From a virus: a stretch of 38,188 bases of DNA. Position 1 is the first letter of the stretch. Every line of letters begins with the position of its first letter. The position numbers were made by a program, and so were the translations under genes. Below the pieces are notes generated by a model. It had not been told where the DNA came from, made no database searches, and saw only the letters and a list, made by a program, of their open reading frames with translations. Positions 1 to 8,067 of the stretch are shown in pieces. Location: positions 1-38,188 of IMG/VR virus record IMGVR_UViG_3300042892_003360; one strand, given 5' to 3'.

Positions 1-1433
1 AATAAAATGACAGAGAATGGGTTATTTTTAACTTTCTCAGTTAATTGACCCCCTTCATCATAACCAACATAACCAGGAGGAGAACCGATTAATCTCGATA
101 CACTGTGTTTTTCCATGAACTCACTCATGTCAACCCTAATAACGTTTTCTTCCGAACCGAATAATGTACCTGCAATTGTTTTAGCAAGAAATGTTTTACC
201 CACACCTGTTGAACCTAAAAAGATAAATGAACCAATAGGTCTTGAGGTATCTTTTATACCGACTCTACTTCTTCTTATTGATTTTGAAATGATTGAGACC
301 GCATTTTCCTGTCCAATAACCTTTTCACCTAAAATATTTTCTAATTCAAGTAATTTTTGTGTTTCGTTAACATCCAATTTGGTAATAGGTACTCCCGTCA
401 TTTCAGATACGATATTATACACATCATCGATGACAACTGGTACCTTATTATCTTTTTGATTTATTATCCAATTTTCTTTTTCCTCCTCTAATTTTTTCTG
501 AACTTTTTTCTCATCATCTCTTAATTTAGCAGCCAATTCGTAGTTCTGATTTTTTACAACCAATATCTTTTTTTCCTTAATAGTGTCAACCTCTTTTTTA
601 AGTTGTTCAATTATTTCGGGAATTTTAGTTGAGACTTTTTTCTCTGAACCCAATTCATCTAAAATATCAATAGCCTTATCGGGAAACTGTCTATCAGTGA
701 TATATCTCGAAGATAATAGAACAATTGTATCCACAACACCTTCACCATATGAAACTTTATGAAATTCTTCATATGATGGTTTTAAATTATTTAAAATTTC
801 AGTGGTTTCACTTGCTGTTGGTTCTTTTAATGTGATTTTTTGAAATCTCCTAACAAGTGCACTATCCTTTTCTATATGTTTTTTATATTCGTCAAACGTT
901 GTTGCACCTATACATTGCATTTCTCCTCTCGCTAATGCAGGTTTCAATATATTGGCAGCGTCCATCGCTCCACTCGCATTACCTGCACCAACCATGGTAT
1001 GTAATTCATCAATGAATACAATAACATTTGGATTTTCCTGTAATTCATTTAAGATTGCCTTAATACGTTCCTCAAATTGACCTCTATATTTTGTACCTGC
1101 AACCAATGACGTTAAATCTAAAGAGACTAAACGTTTATCTAAAAGATTGTTTGGACAATTTCCTTTATGTATCATTATGGCTAATTTTTCAACTAATGCA
1201 GATTTTCCCACACCGGCGTCTCCCACAATTACTACGTTATTTTTCTTTTTTCGAGATAATATCTGTGATATTCTTTTAACTTCCTTATCTCTACCCACAA
1301 CTGGGTCAATTTTACCTTCTTCGGCCATTTTGATTAAGTCCCTTGAGAAATTATCTAAAATTGGTGTCGATGAGCTAGTTCTTCTACTCTTTTGATTTTG
1401 TCTTGGTCCTTCTTCAAAGAAATCTACTGCCAT
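1..1433 (-). CDS. ClpC-like AAA+ unfoldase, partial (C-terminus beyond left edge)
   Basis: This is the first 477 residues of a two-ring Hsp100 ATPase of the ClpA/ClpC class, which unfolds proteins and normally feeds them to ClpP. The first ATPase module has Walker A GDAGVGKS (about residue 70), pore loop KYRGQFEER and Walker [11 protein letters not shown] ClpC/UvrB-type helical insert follows, with the UVR-like stretch [14 protein letters not shown]. The second module starts with Walker A GSTGVGKT (about residue 404) and continues through [20 protein letters not shown]. Only about 30 residues precede the first ATPase module, so the usual double Clp_N adaptor-binding domain (about 140 residues) is absent. 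ATG at 1433 is the first in-frame start and lies 24 nt below a good host-type promoter. The part that would show a ClpP-docking loop is not in the window. Family assignment is firm; the role in infection is unknown. Confidence 0.93.
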   Translation of the reverse strand, partial: MAVDFFEEGPRQNQKSRRTSSSTPILDNFSRDLIKMAEEGKIDPVVGRDKEVKRISQILSRKKKNNVVIVGDAGVGKSALVEKLAIMIHKGNCPNNLLDKRLVSLDLTSLVAGTKYRGQFEERIKAILNELQENPNVIVFIDELHTMVGAGNASGAMDAANILKPALARGEMQCIGATTFDEYKKHIEKDSALVRRFQKITLKEPTASETTEILNNLKPSYEEFHKVSYGEGVVDTIVLLSSRYITDRQFPDKAIDILDELGSEKKVSTKIPEIIEQLKKEVDTIKEKKILVVKNQNYELAAKLRDDEKKVQKKLEEEKENWIINQKDNKVPVVIDDVYNIVSEMTGVPITKLDVNETQKLLELENILGEKVIGQENAVSIISKSIRRSRVGIKDTSRPIGSFIFLGSTGVGKTFLAKTIAGTLFGSEENVIRVDMSEFMEKHSVSRLIGSPPGYVGYDEGGQLTEKVKNNPFSVIL

Positions 1434-1457
1434 ATCTAATATTTTTTTAGTTCAATA

Positions 1458-1489
1458 CAAATGTAACATAAATTATTCTAAAAAACAAA
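1458..1489 (-). promoter_or_regulatory. Bacteroidota vegetative-type promoter for the clp gene
   Basis: Reading on the - strand, TTTG (1489-1486) is followed after exactly 20 nt by TACATTTG (1465-1458). This matches the Bacteroidota primary-sigma pattern of TTTG near -33 and TAnnTTTG near -7. A start near 1453 would leave a leader of about 20 nt. It implies early transcription by unmodified host polymerase. Confidence 0.7.
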
Positions 1490-1517
1490 CACATGTCAAA
1501 ATGTCAAAAAATTGATG

Positions 1518-1548
1518 TTGATATTTATTAAAAAAAATCGTATATTGT
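1518..1548 (+). promoter_or_regulatory. Weak candidate promoter for the KTSC/nucleotidyltransferase pair
   Basis: TTG (1518-1520), 20 nt, then TATATTGT (1541-1548), a near match to the host-type -7 box. TATTTATT (1522-1529), one base off the phage late octamer, lies in the same 132-bp divergent gap. Either element could drive 1566-2599. Nothing else is evident in the gap. Confidence 0.3.
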
Positions 1549-1565
1549 ATCATAAATAAAATATT

Positions 1566-1811
1566 ATGGGAATTATATCAGAACAAATTAACGGTAAAAT
1601 TATTAACGTTGACATCACGTCATCAAACATCAAATCAGCTCAGTACGACACTGAAACTGAAACATTAACCATCACTTTCAATAATGGCGGTATTTATGAG
1701 TATTATAAGTTCCCTTGGTCTCATTTCACCAAATTTAGAATGGCGGAATCCCAAGGTAAGTTCTTTAATACGAATATAAATGGTAAATATAAATTCCAAA
1801 AAATAAAATGA
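1566..1811 (+). CDS. KTSC-domain protein
   Basis: An 81-residue protein that is essentially one KTSC domain. The signature is the N-terminal SSNI with a following YD (residues 20-29), a central strand pair ending GGIYEYYKFP (about 41-50), and the late block SQGKFFNTNINGKY (about 63-76), which matches the family's G-x-FFN-x-xI-x-G-x-Y ending. The domain is common as a stand-alone small protein in phages and bacteria and is also found fused to lysyl-tRNA synthetase-like proteins. No biochemical function is established. Its stop overlaps the next start (ATGA at 1808-1811), so it is translationally coupled to the nucleotidyltransferase. Confidence 0.85.
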   Translation: MGIISEQINGKIINVDITSSNIKSAQYDTETETLTITFNNGGIYEYYKFPWSHFTKFRMAESQGKFFNTNINGKYKFQKIK

Positions 1812-2599
1812 TAGGTAAGTCCTTAGTTGATGAACTTTTTGAAGATAGTGAATTAGATAATAAAATTTTAAAGTCGTTTTCGGCTAAAGATGAGTTAGAT
1901 AGTAACATTTTTAAAAAAGTTAAAGATTCATATAAAATGGATGATAAAGTTAGAGAGACTTTATTGAAGATTACCGATGAGTTCATTGATTTCATAGGAG
2001 TTGAATTTTTTGTTCATGATATCGTATTAACCGGGTCCTTATCAAATTACAATTGGTCTGAGTTCTCCGATGTTGATTTACACATATTGGTAGACATGGA
2101 TGAGAATGGTAAAAGTAAAAAGATTAACAATGATACCTACCATCACTTAGTAAAAGAGTTTTTGGATGCAAAGAAGAACATTTGGAATGAAAAACATGAT
2201 ATCAAAATAAAAGGATATGATGTTGAGTTATATGTTCAGGATGTTGACGAAAAACACGTGTCTTCGGGTGTCTATTCAGTATTAAACAATAAGTGGATAG
2301 TTGAACCTCAGAAGACTAAGGAGTTCATCGATGACCGAAAAATAATCGAAAAAGGTGAAGAATATATGAAGTTAATTGATAGGTTAATTGAGAAATCAAA
2401 AACAAACTTAGACCTATCTGACCAAATTGAATCCTTAAAATCGAAGATTAAACGTTTCAGACAAAGTGGTTTAGAACAGGGTGGGGAATACTCTTACGAG
2501 AACTTAACCTTCAAATTATTAAGGAGAAACGGCTACATTCATAAGTTATTAACACTAAAAACGGATATAACAGATAAAAAATTGTCTATAACACAATAA
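1808..2599 (+). CDS. Predicted nucleotidyltransferase (Pol beta/MNT-like fold)
   Basis: A 263-residue protein with the nucleotidyltransferase active-site signature: G76-S77 in LTGSLSN, then D88 and D90 in SDVDLHIL. E140 in DVELYVQD is a candidate third metal ligand. Residues 1-65 are helical and acidic; residues 180-250 form a charged helical tail (IEKSKTNLDLSDQIESLKSK). Enzymes of this fold transfer a nucleotide to a protein, RNA or small molecule; the substrate cannot be read from sequence. Related stand-alone proteins occur in environmental T4-like phages. It overlaps the KTSC gene by 4 nt (ATGA), so the two may act together. Fold and catalytic residues are well supported; the target is unknown. 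Confidence 0.75.
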   Translation: MIGKSLVDELFEDSELDNKILKSFSAKDELDSNIFKKVKDSYKMDDKVRETLLKITDEFIDFIGVEFFVHDIVLTGSLSNYNWSEFSDVDLHILVDMDENGKSKKINNDTYHHLVKEFLDAKKNIWNEKHDIKIKGYDVELYVQDVDEKHVSSGVYSVLNNKWIVEPQKTKEFIDDRKIIEKGEEYMKLIDRLIEKSKTNLDLSDQIESLKSKIKRFRQSGLEQGGEYSYENLTFKLLRRNGYIHKLLTLKTDITDKKLSITQ

Positions 2600-2615
2600 C
2601 AAGAGTTATTTTTTT
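2595..2615 (+). terminator. Weak intrinsic terminator after the nucleotidyltransferase
   Basis: AATAAC (2595-2600), loop AAGA, GTTATT (2605-2610), then a run of T. The stem is only A/U-rich and contains the stop codon of the upstream gene. A late octamer follows immediately, consistent with a transcription unit boundary. Confidence 0.4.
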
Positions 2616-2628
2616 CCGTATATCAATG

Positions 2629-2636
2629 TATTTATA
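2629..2636 (+). promoter_or_regulatory. Late-promoter octamer TATTTATA
   Basis: Exact TATTTATA preceded by G, ending 32 nt before the ATG at 2669, the longest spacing of the set. It heads the four-gene block 2669-6198. Confidence 0.6.
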
Positions 2637-2668
2637 GGATAAGAATAACTTCATTTAACAACACAAAA

Positions 2669-3835
2669 ATGGGAGATTTAAAACCAATCGGTAGTGAGAA
2701 ATTAAAAGGCGAGGATAAATTAAAAAGAATCCTTGAACTCACATACTTTAATGAAAATAAAAATACACCGACTAACCCTCGTGCGGAGATTATTAAAGAG
2801 TCTACAACAGGGGGTATTTACGGAATTGTCAAAGAAAAAGACAGTTACTATGTTAAAAGAGGTTTGAATGAAAGTTCTCTTGATTACATTGGTGGAATGT
2901 TTATGAAAAATAAGAATAGATTTTCATCATATTCAGAAGCGCTTAAGAGACTTGAACTATTAAAGGGACAAGAAGAATTACAAGAAGCAACAAAATATGT
3001 TCTAAAACAAAACAAACCTGTAGATATGCCAGCACCGTCTGTTGAGGCTCCAATGGCTCCTCCATCAGAAGTTGCAGCTGAGGCTCCATTAGCATTACCA
3101 CCTGCTGAAGGTGATATGCCAATGTCTGACGCGGGTGTGGAAGAATTACCACCAAGTGGTGAGGAATTACCTCCAGCACCTGAAGAAGGTGAAGGTGGAG
3201 ACGATTCTGACCCATTGAAGTTGATTCAAAAATTAACAGGTAAACTTGGTCAAAGATTAAGAGATGCTCAGGAAGACATGGAAAGTGATGACATTAAATA
3301 TGTTATTAATTCAGTTGTATCTGCATTGAATTTAGATAAGTTAGATTCGGAAGATAAAGAAGAAATTCTTACACAATTCGAAGATGAAGATTCATATGAG
3401 GGTGAAGAATCACCTGAAATGGGAGACGAAATGCCAGCAGCACCTGAAACTGAAGATAGTGAATTAGGTGAAGAGAATGATTTCGCAATGGACGCATTAG
3501 AAAACTTAATCAACACATCATTTGGTGATGATGAGGATGAAGTTGATGAACCATTTGTTGTGTCTAAACCACAAGATACTGACGATTACAAAATGAAAAT
3601 CAGTCCGGGTGGTGAAGAAGATGAGTACTTTAGAAGTACTTCAAGAGATTTTAATTCTGACTTTGATTTAGATGATGAGGATGATGAAGATTATTTCAGT
3701 TTTGATATCAAAGAAGAAGACCCAATTGGTGATGAACAAGGAATGACAGATGAAACTGTTGAATTAGATATTAACGAATTAACGGATGTTATTAACCAAA
3801 GTGTTAAAGAAGCGTTAGGAAAATACTTAAAATAA
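2669..3835 (+). CDS. Acidic Pro/Glu-rich protein of unknown function, probable virion or assembly protein
   Basis: A 388-residue protein. Residues 1-115 look folded (STTGGIYGIVKEKDSYYVKRG and NRFSSYSEALKRLELLK). Residues 118-180 are a Pro/Ala/Glu-rich linker. Residues 185-235 are predicted helical, and the remainder is extremely acidic with many Asp-Glu runs, ending in a short helix (VNELDIN-type segment into INQSVKEALGKYL). The N-terminal pattern resembles proteins I associate with environmental T4-like phages, but I cannot name a function. Acidic, linker-rich composition would suit a scaffold or head-core component, a T4-type theme also seen in the 12145 gene. It is first in a block with 1-2 nt spacing to the next gene and has a late octamer upstream. 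The Asp/Glu runs are similar to those of the scaffold. Confidence 0.8.
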   Translation: MGDLKPIGSEKLKGEDKLKRILELTYFNENKNTPTNPRAEIIKESTTGGIYGIVKEKDSYYVKRGLNESSLDYIGGMFMKNKNRFSSYSEALKRLELLKGQEELQEATKYVLKQNKPVDMPAPSVEAPMAPPSEVAAEAPLALPPAEGDMPMSDAGVEELPPSGEELPPAPEEGEGGDDSDPLKLIQKLTGKLGQRLRDAQEDMESDDIKYVINSVVSALNLDKLDSEDKEEILTQFEDEDSYEGEESPEMGDEMPAAPETEDSELGEENDFAMDALENLINTSFGDDEDEVDEPFVVSKPQDTDDYKMKISPGGEEDEYFRSTSRDFNSDFDLDDEDDEDYFSFDIKEEDPIGDEQGMTDETVELDINELTDVINQSVKEALGKYLK

Positions 3836-3836
3836 A

Positions 3837-4229
3837 ATGTTTTTATTATACATCAATGAACTTGGAAGGGACTATAAAGGTCAACGACAATATGAGTTTA
3901 TTTTCGGAAACGACATTGAGGTATTGGAAGACGAATGGTTTATAATTCCATCATCGGGTAGAGCAGTTCCACCTCAGATTGAGTTTATTGATTTAGTTGG
4001 GTTATTAAAAAACTCAGATTTAGAACTTGAACTTGTACAAAACTCTGATTATTTTGGAATGATTGACGCGGTTGATGGAATTGTTGCATTAGGGTGGGAA
4101 GATTTTGATAAGGAATCAGAAGAAAGACCAATTAGAGTTTCTTTTCATTTTGGTGAAGAATATGAGACGGTTGTTGAAAAATTAGAATCTAAAGGTTTGG
4201 AATTAATAAACGAAGAAATTAAAGAATAA
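3837..4229 (+). CDS. Conserved-looking phage protein of unknown function
   Basis: A 130-residue acidic alpha/beta protein that starts 1 nt after the preceding stop. It opens with a strand-like FLLYINELG and has FIFGNDIEVLEDEWFIIPSSGRA (split here as two adjacent strands with a turn) followed by an I-D-L-V-G-L-L helix. No catalytic or binding motif is recognisable. Its tight packing in the 2669-6198 block suggests a shared late role with its neighbours. Not assigned to a family. Confidence 0.75.
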   Translation: MFLLYINELGRDYKGQRQYEFIFGNDIEVLEDEWFIIPSSGRAVPPQIEFIDLVGLLKNSDLELELVQNSDYFGMIDAVDGIVALGWEDFDKESEERPIRVSFHFGEEYETVVEKLESKGLELINEEIKE

Positions 4230-4231
4230 TT

Positions 4232-4903
4232 TTGATGAAAAGAAATGAAATAGTACAAAGATTAATGGTGGAGGGGTTTTCTCCAAAAACATTAGTTAAT
4301 ATGACTGACAAACAATTAAACATGTTATCAGTAAGAATACTTTCTGAGGGAACAGTTATGATTCCAAAAGATAGTCCTACCTATGTTGCTGATGTCGAAG
4401 CAGCAAAAAAATCTAAAAAAACAATTGAAACTTACGAAGGTGAAGTTAAAGAAGATTTAAAGGGAAACCAAAAAAAGTTAGATAAAAACCATAACGGTAA
4501 AATTGATGCTCAAGATTTTAAAATACTAAAAGGTAAAAAGAAAGAAGTAAAAGAAGGTCGTTGTGGGAAGTGTGATTGTGAAGAATGTGAGTGTGAAAAG
4601 AAAGAAGTTAACGAATGGGTTGATTCTTTGGTAGAAAATCAGTATTATTCATTTACAAGTAAAAATGAAATTATGGAAATGATTAGTACAAAATTAAATG
4701 AACAAGGTCCTGCAATTGCTGAACCGGATATCGATGTTGAACCAGATATTAGAGAACCAAAAGTAAATCCTGACCAAGACCCCTTTATCGACCCATGGGA
4801 AAACCCTAATGAAGGTCCCGACCCAAGTCCTAAGTTTAAAAAAGATAGCTCAGAATTACCTGACTTTATGAGATTCAAAGACATTATAAATTCATTCAAC
4901 TAA
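4232..4903 (+). CDS. Protein with EF-hand-like calcium loop and a Cys cluster, unknown function
   Basis: A 223-residue protein in four parts. Residues 3-40 are a helical head (RNEIVQRLMVEGFSPKTL, then MTDKQLNMLSVRIL). Residues 84-95 (DKNHNGKIDAQD) fit a 12-residue EF-hand/dockerin-type loop, with D84, N86, N88, G89, D92 and D95 in ligand positions. Residues 111-121 hold five cysteines (C111, C114, C116, C119, C121) in an acidic context, a plausible metal site. Residues 160-212 are a Pro/Asp-rich low-complexity tail before a short final helix. The stop overlaps the next ATG (TAATG at 4901-4905), so translation is coupled. No family is recognised; calcium binding is inferred from the loop alone. 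Confidence 0.78.
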   Translation: MMKRNEIVQRLMVEGFSPKTLVNMTDKQLNMLSVRILSEGTVMIPKDSPTYVADVEAAKKSKKTIETYEGEVKEDLKGNQKKLDKNHNGKIDAQDFKILKGKKKEVKEGRCGKCDCEECECEKKEVNEWVDSLVENQYYSFTSKNEIMEMISTKLNEQGPAIAEPDIDVEPDIREPKVNPDQDPFIDPWENPNEGPDPSPKFKKDSSELPDFMRFKDIINSFN

Positions 4904-6198
4904 TGGCCAAAGATAAAGTAACAAACAAAGAGAAGAAACCACTCATATTGGGTCAAAAAGAAGAACCGAAAGAACAAATGACGTTTGATGACGACAGTAG
5001 ACCTAGTCCTGACGTTCAAACCGATTTATCAAATAAGGAAACTCCATTTGATAAGGTTGACTTCCCTGAAGCACCAGAGCAACATAGTAACTATGAAGAA
5101 TTATTAGCTTCTGAAGAATATAAACACGCTTTAGATAAATTAGCAGAATATACGGGAGTTAGAAACATTGGTACAGGTATTAATGGTCAGTACGCTCAGT
5201 TATCGAATCAGGCGGCAAGAATATTACAAGAAGTAATGAGAGCCGAAACTTCACATGAGGAAGAATTGGAACAGCTGTGTGAAAGAATTATTAGAAATTA
5301 TTTTAAAATACCTGAGAATAAGATTCAATTTGATTTTAAATTGGTTAAACAAGCAATAAAATTAAATAAAAGTCAAACTAAACAAGAGTTACAACAAAAA
5401 GAAGAAGAGTTAGCGGATGACGTTAATGAATTAAATCCTGAAAGAGCAAAAAGAAGAATAATTAACGCAATGACTCAAGGTCATGCTGTTGATGGTTCAT
5501 ATCTTTATGAGACGGTATCTACTGAATTAGAAGCTATTATGGGTGTTGAGGGAATTGTTGAGAAGTACTCAATATTTGTTTCAACAATGATGTTAGGATA
5601 TTGGCAAATTCCAAATGAGATGATGGCGGCCGCTGGCGGTGGTGAAGGTGAAGGTGGTGCAGGTAAAACAAGAATAGACACATCAACAAATCCTCCAACA
5701 ATTTACGCTGAGGCGATGATATTCCCTTTTTTAATACATGAGGCAATAAAAGGAGTTATGGAGTTTTTAGGTAAAGAAAGAAAACCTGAAAATCCTGAGA
5801 ATTATGAAAAGGCCAAAGATTTAGAGGACCAAATACAACATGAAATATGGGACATTAGATTAGGTAGAGCAATTTGGAAAAGATTAACAAATCTTTATCC
5901 TAATGCAATTGTAACAGATGAAGAAAAAAAGAAAATACAATACTATATCTACGTAAACATTGCCAATTTACCCGTTAAAGAGTTTTTATTATTGTTTAAA
6001 GAAATAATGGAAGGTACCGAAATGGGTAGAACCTTAATCGGAGCCATATATTATGATTTATCAAGAAAGGTCGACAATGAAACAGTCACTAAATCTGAAT
6101 CCGAGTTTAGGAGATTAATGGATGAACTGATGGAAAAAAATAAAGACGAGAATTTTACGGACTTTCTCTCACAAATGGGAATAGGGTTATCAAAATAA
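4903..6198 (+). CDS. Unassigned late protein immediately upstream of terminase
   Basis: A 431-residue, mostly helical protein. Residues 1-65 are charged and probably disordered. Residues 70-190 are helical (EEYKHALDKLAEYTG, LSNQAARILQEVMRAE). A Gly/Ala-rich loop (MMAAAGGGEGEGGAGK, about residues 240-256) interrupts a helical body, and a long helical C-terminal half follows. It closes a translationally coupled block and is followed by a strong terminator. Its position just before terminase and its late octamer-driven operon fit a neck, connector or packaging accessory protein; no T4 counterpart can be identified by eye. The small terminase subunit was not recognised anywhere in the window. Confidence 0.8.
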   Translation: MAKDKVTNKEKKPLILGQKEEPKEQMTFDDDSRPSPDVQTDLSNKETPFDKVDFPEAPEQHSNYEELLASEEYKHALDKLAEYTGVRNIGTGINGQYAQLSNQAARILQEVMRAETSHEEELEQLCERIIRNYFKIPENKIQFDFKLVKQAIKLNKSQTKQELQQKEEELADDVNELNPERAKRRIINAMTQGHAVDGSYLYETVSTELEAIMGVEGIVEKYSIFVSTMMLGYWQIPNEMMAAAGGGEGEGGAGKTRIDTSTNPPTIYAEAMIFPFLIHEAIKGVMEFLGKERKPENPENYEKAKDLEDQIQHEIWDIRLGRAIWKRLTNLYPNAIVTDEEKKKIQYYIYVNIANLPVKEFLLLFKEIMEGTEMGRTLIGAIYYDLSRKVDNETVTKSESEFRRLMDELMEKNKDENFTDFLSQMGIGLSK

Positions 6199-6202
6199 AA
6201 TG

Positions 6203-6232
6203 AAGGTCTCAATTCGAGACCTTTAATTTTTA
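6203..6232 (+). terminator. Intrinsic terminator closing the 2669-6198 operon
   Basis: AAGGTCTC (6203-6210), loop AATTC, GAGACCTT (6216-6223), then TAATTTTTAT. This is a perfect 8-bp stem starting a few bases after the stop codon. A late octamer follows directly, so terminase has its own transcription start. Confidence 0.8.
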
Positions 6233-6240
6233 TATTTATT
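6233..6240 (+). promoter_or_regulatory. Late-promoter octamer variant TATTTATT, 3 nt before the terminase ATG
   Basis: One mismatch (last base) to TATTTATA. It lies between the terminator and the terminase start and ends exactly 3 nt before ATG 6244, the same spacing as at 8057, 17388 and 22800. Confidence 0.5.
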
Positions 6241-6243
6241 AGT

Positions 6244-8013
6244 ATGAGTAGAATAGAACAATTACATGAATATGCTCGAATAATTAAAGATGCACCATAT
6301 GCGTTAAAGACGTATTTGCAAACATACGATAATACTCAAAAAAAATATGTTCCATTAGAACTGTTTCCTGACCAAATTCAATTGATTAAGGATTATGAAA
6401 CTTATAATGAGAATATCACAAGAAAATATAGACAAGCGGGGGTTACTACGGTAACTGCAGCTTGGATTTCAAAAAAACTACAAACAGCAAAAAATACGGA
6501 ACCTGAAAGGGTGTTGATAATTGCGAACAAACGTGATACCGCAATTGAGATGGCTAATAAAGTTAGAAACTTTTTAGAACAATGGCCAGAGTGGATTAAC
6601 GTTGGGTTTTCACCCGATAAAAACTCAGAAAGTAGATTTAGATTAAATAACGGTTGTGAGGTTAAGGCAGTTGCAACCTCACCTGATGCGTTACGTGGTT
6701 TTACACCCACAATACTTGTATTTGATGAGGCCGCGTATATCGATGCGGGTGAGGATTTTTGGGCGGCATCTATGGCGTCCCTATCTACGGGTGGTAAGAT
6801 TATTCTTATCTCAACCCCAAATGGATATGACCCAATTTACTACGGTGTTTATGACCAAGCGTTACGTGGTATTAATGACTTCCACATTACCGATTTAAGG
6901 TGGTTTAAAGACCCACGTTACACTAAAGATTTAAGATGGATAAAGTGTACTGATATTGTACATTATATGTTAAATAGGGAACAGTACAACGATGATGAGA
7001 TTGTAATGTCTGATTTTGATATTGAGAAATATACAGAATACTTAGATGATGGTTATAAACCACTATCGTCGTGGTTCGAGTCTATGTCTAAAAAGTTTAA
7101 ATACGATAGACGTATGATTTCTCAGGAATTGGAATGTGATTTCTTAGGTTCAGGAGATTCTGTTATTCCTGGTGATATTCAAGAAAATATTGCTAAAAAC
7201 ATGATTCGTATTCCAAATGAAAAATATATGCAGGGTACGTTTTGGCATTGGAAAGAACCAATACAAGGTCACAGATACATTATGGGTGTCGACGTTAGTA
7301 GAGGAGATAGTGAAGATTTTTCATCCATCAATATAGTTGATTTTGATGATAGAGAACAAGTGGCCGAATATATCGGTAAGATACCTCCAGATGATTTAGC
7401 CGCAGTTGCATATAAATGGGGACTATTATATGGTGCATTTATAGTAATTGATATTACAGGAGGTATGGGAGTTGCAACATCAAGAAAGTTGCAAGAAATG
7501 AATTATAAAAATTTATACATAGATGGTATCAATACTCAAAATATTTGGGAGTATAATAAGAAAGCAACGGAAAAAATACCCGGTATAAATTTTAACAACA
7601 AAAGAACACAAATAGTTGCCGCATTTGAAGAACAATTAAGAAAAGGATTCATTGTTAGGTCTAATAGATTATTAGGTGAATTGAATACTTTTGTTTATCT
7701 TAACGGTCGACCTGACCACATGAAAGGACAACACGATGACTCAATTATGAGTATGTCCATGGCATTGTATGCTGGTGACATGTGTTTCAATCAATTGGAA
7801 AGGAATGAGAACGCGAATAAAGCGATGTTAGAATCGTGGACTGTATCTGAAAGAACGTATGAACCAAATAAATCATTTTATTCTTATGGAACGTCATTTG
7901 ACCCAATAGGATTAATGGCGACAGACGATAATTTATTTCACGGTGATAACCCATCAAACGTCTCAAAAGATACTTATAGAGAAAACTCATGGTTATTCGG
8001 TAAACGAAGATAA
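6244..8013 (+). CDS. Terminase large subunit (T4 gp17-like)
   Basis: This 589-residue protein is the DNA-packaging motor, an N-terminal ATPase joined to a C-terminal RNase H-like nuclease. The ATPase has a deviant P-loop at residues 61-69 (KYRQAGVTT) in which the usual Lys of GKT/GKS is Val, the Walker B TILVFDEAAY at 156-165, and the coupling motif ISTPNG at 189-194. The linker segment SQELECDFLGSG (about 293-304) is typical of the family. In the nuclease, D350 in MGVDVSRGD, D403 in VIDITGG and the HDDS near residue 497 are the expected metal-binding acids. Length is close to T4 gp17 (610). It stands alone between a terminator and the portal's own octamer. Confidence 0.95.
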   Translation: MSRIEQLHEYARIIKDAPYALKTYLQTYDNTQKKYVPLELFPDQIQLIKDYETYNENITRKYRQAGVTTVTAAWISKKLQTAKNTEPERVLIIANKRDTAIEMANKVRNFLEQWPEWINVGFSPDKNSESRFRLNNGCEVKAVATSPDALRGFTPTILVFDEAAYIDAGEDFWAASMASLSTGGKIILISTPNGYDPIYYGVYDQALRGINDFHITDLRWFKDPRYTKDLRWIKCTDIVHYMLNREQYNDDEIVMSDFDIEKYTEYLDDGYKPLSSWFESMSKKFKYDRRMISQELECDFLGSGDSVIPGDIQENIAKNMIRIPNEKYMQGTFWHWKEPIQGHRYIMGVDVSRGDSEDFSSINIVDFDDREQVAEYIGKIPPDDLAAVAYKWGLLYGAFIVIDITGGMGVATSRKLQEMNYKNLYIDGINTQNIWEYNKKATEKIPGINFNNKRTQIVAAFEEQLRKGFIVRSNRLLGELNTFVYLNGRPDHMKGQHDDSIMSMSMALYAGDMCFNQLERNENANKAMLESWTVSERTYEPNKSFYSYGTSFDPIGLMATDDNLFHGDNPSNVSKDTYRENSWLFGKRR

Positions 8014-8047
8014 CCATTGATTATTAGAGAAAAATAACTTAGATTGT

Positions 8048-8064
8048 TATAAATAGTATTTATA
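8048..8064 (+). promoter_or_regulatory. Palindromic late-promoter element before the portal gene
   Basis: TATAAATA (8048-8055), G, TATTTATA (8057-8064): a perfect 17-nt palindrome containing both the T4 late consensus and its reverse complement. The TATTTATA half ends 3 nt before ATG 8068. It is the only site in which both orientations occur together. Confidence 0.65.
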
Positions 8065-8067
8065 GAT

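Noticed and set aside
1091-1395. Open frames on the + strand opposite the clp gene
   Set aside because: They lie wholly inside a well-conserved ATPase coding region and show no motif.
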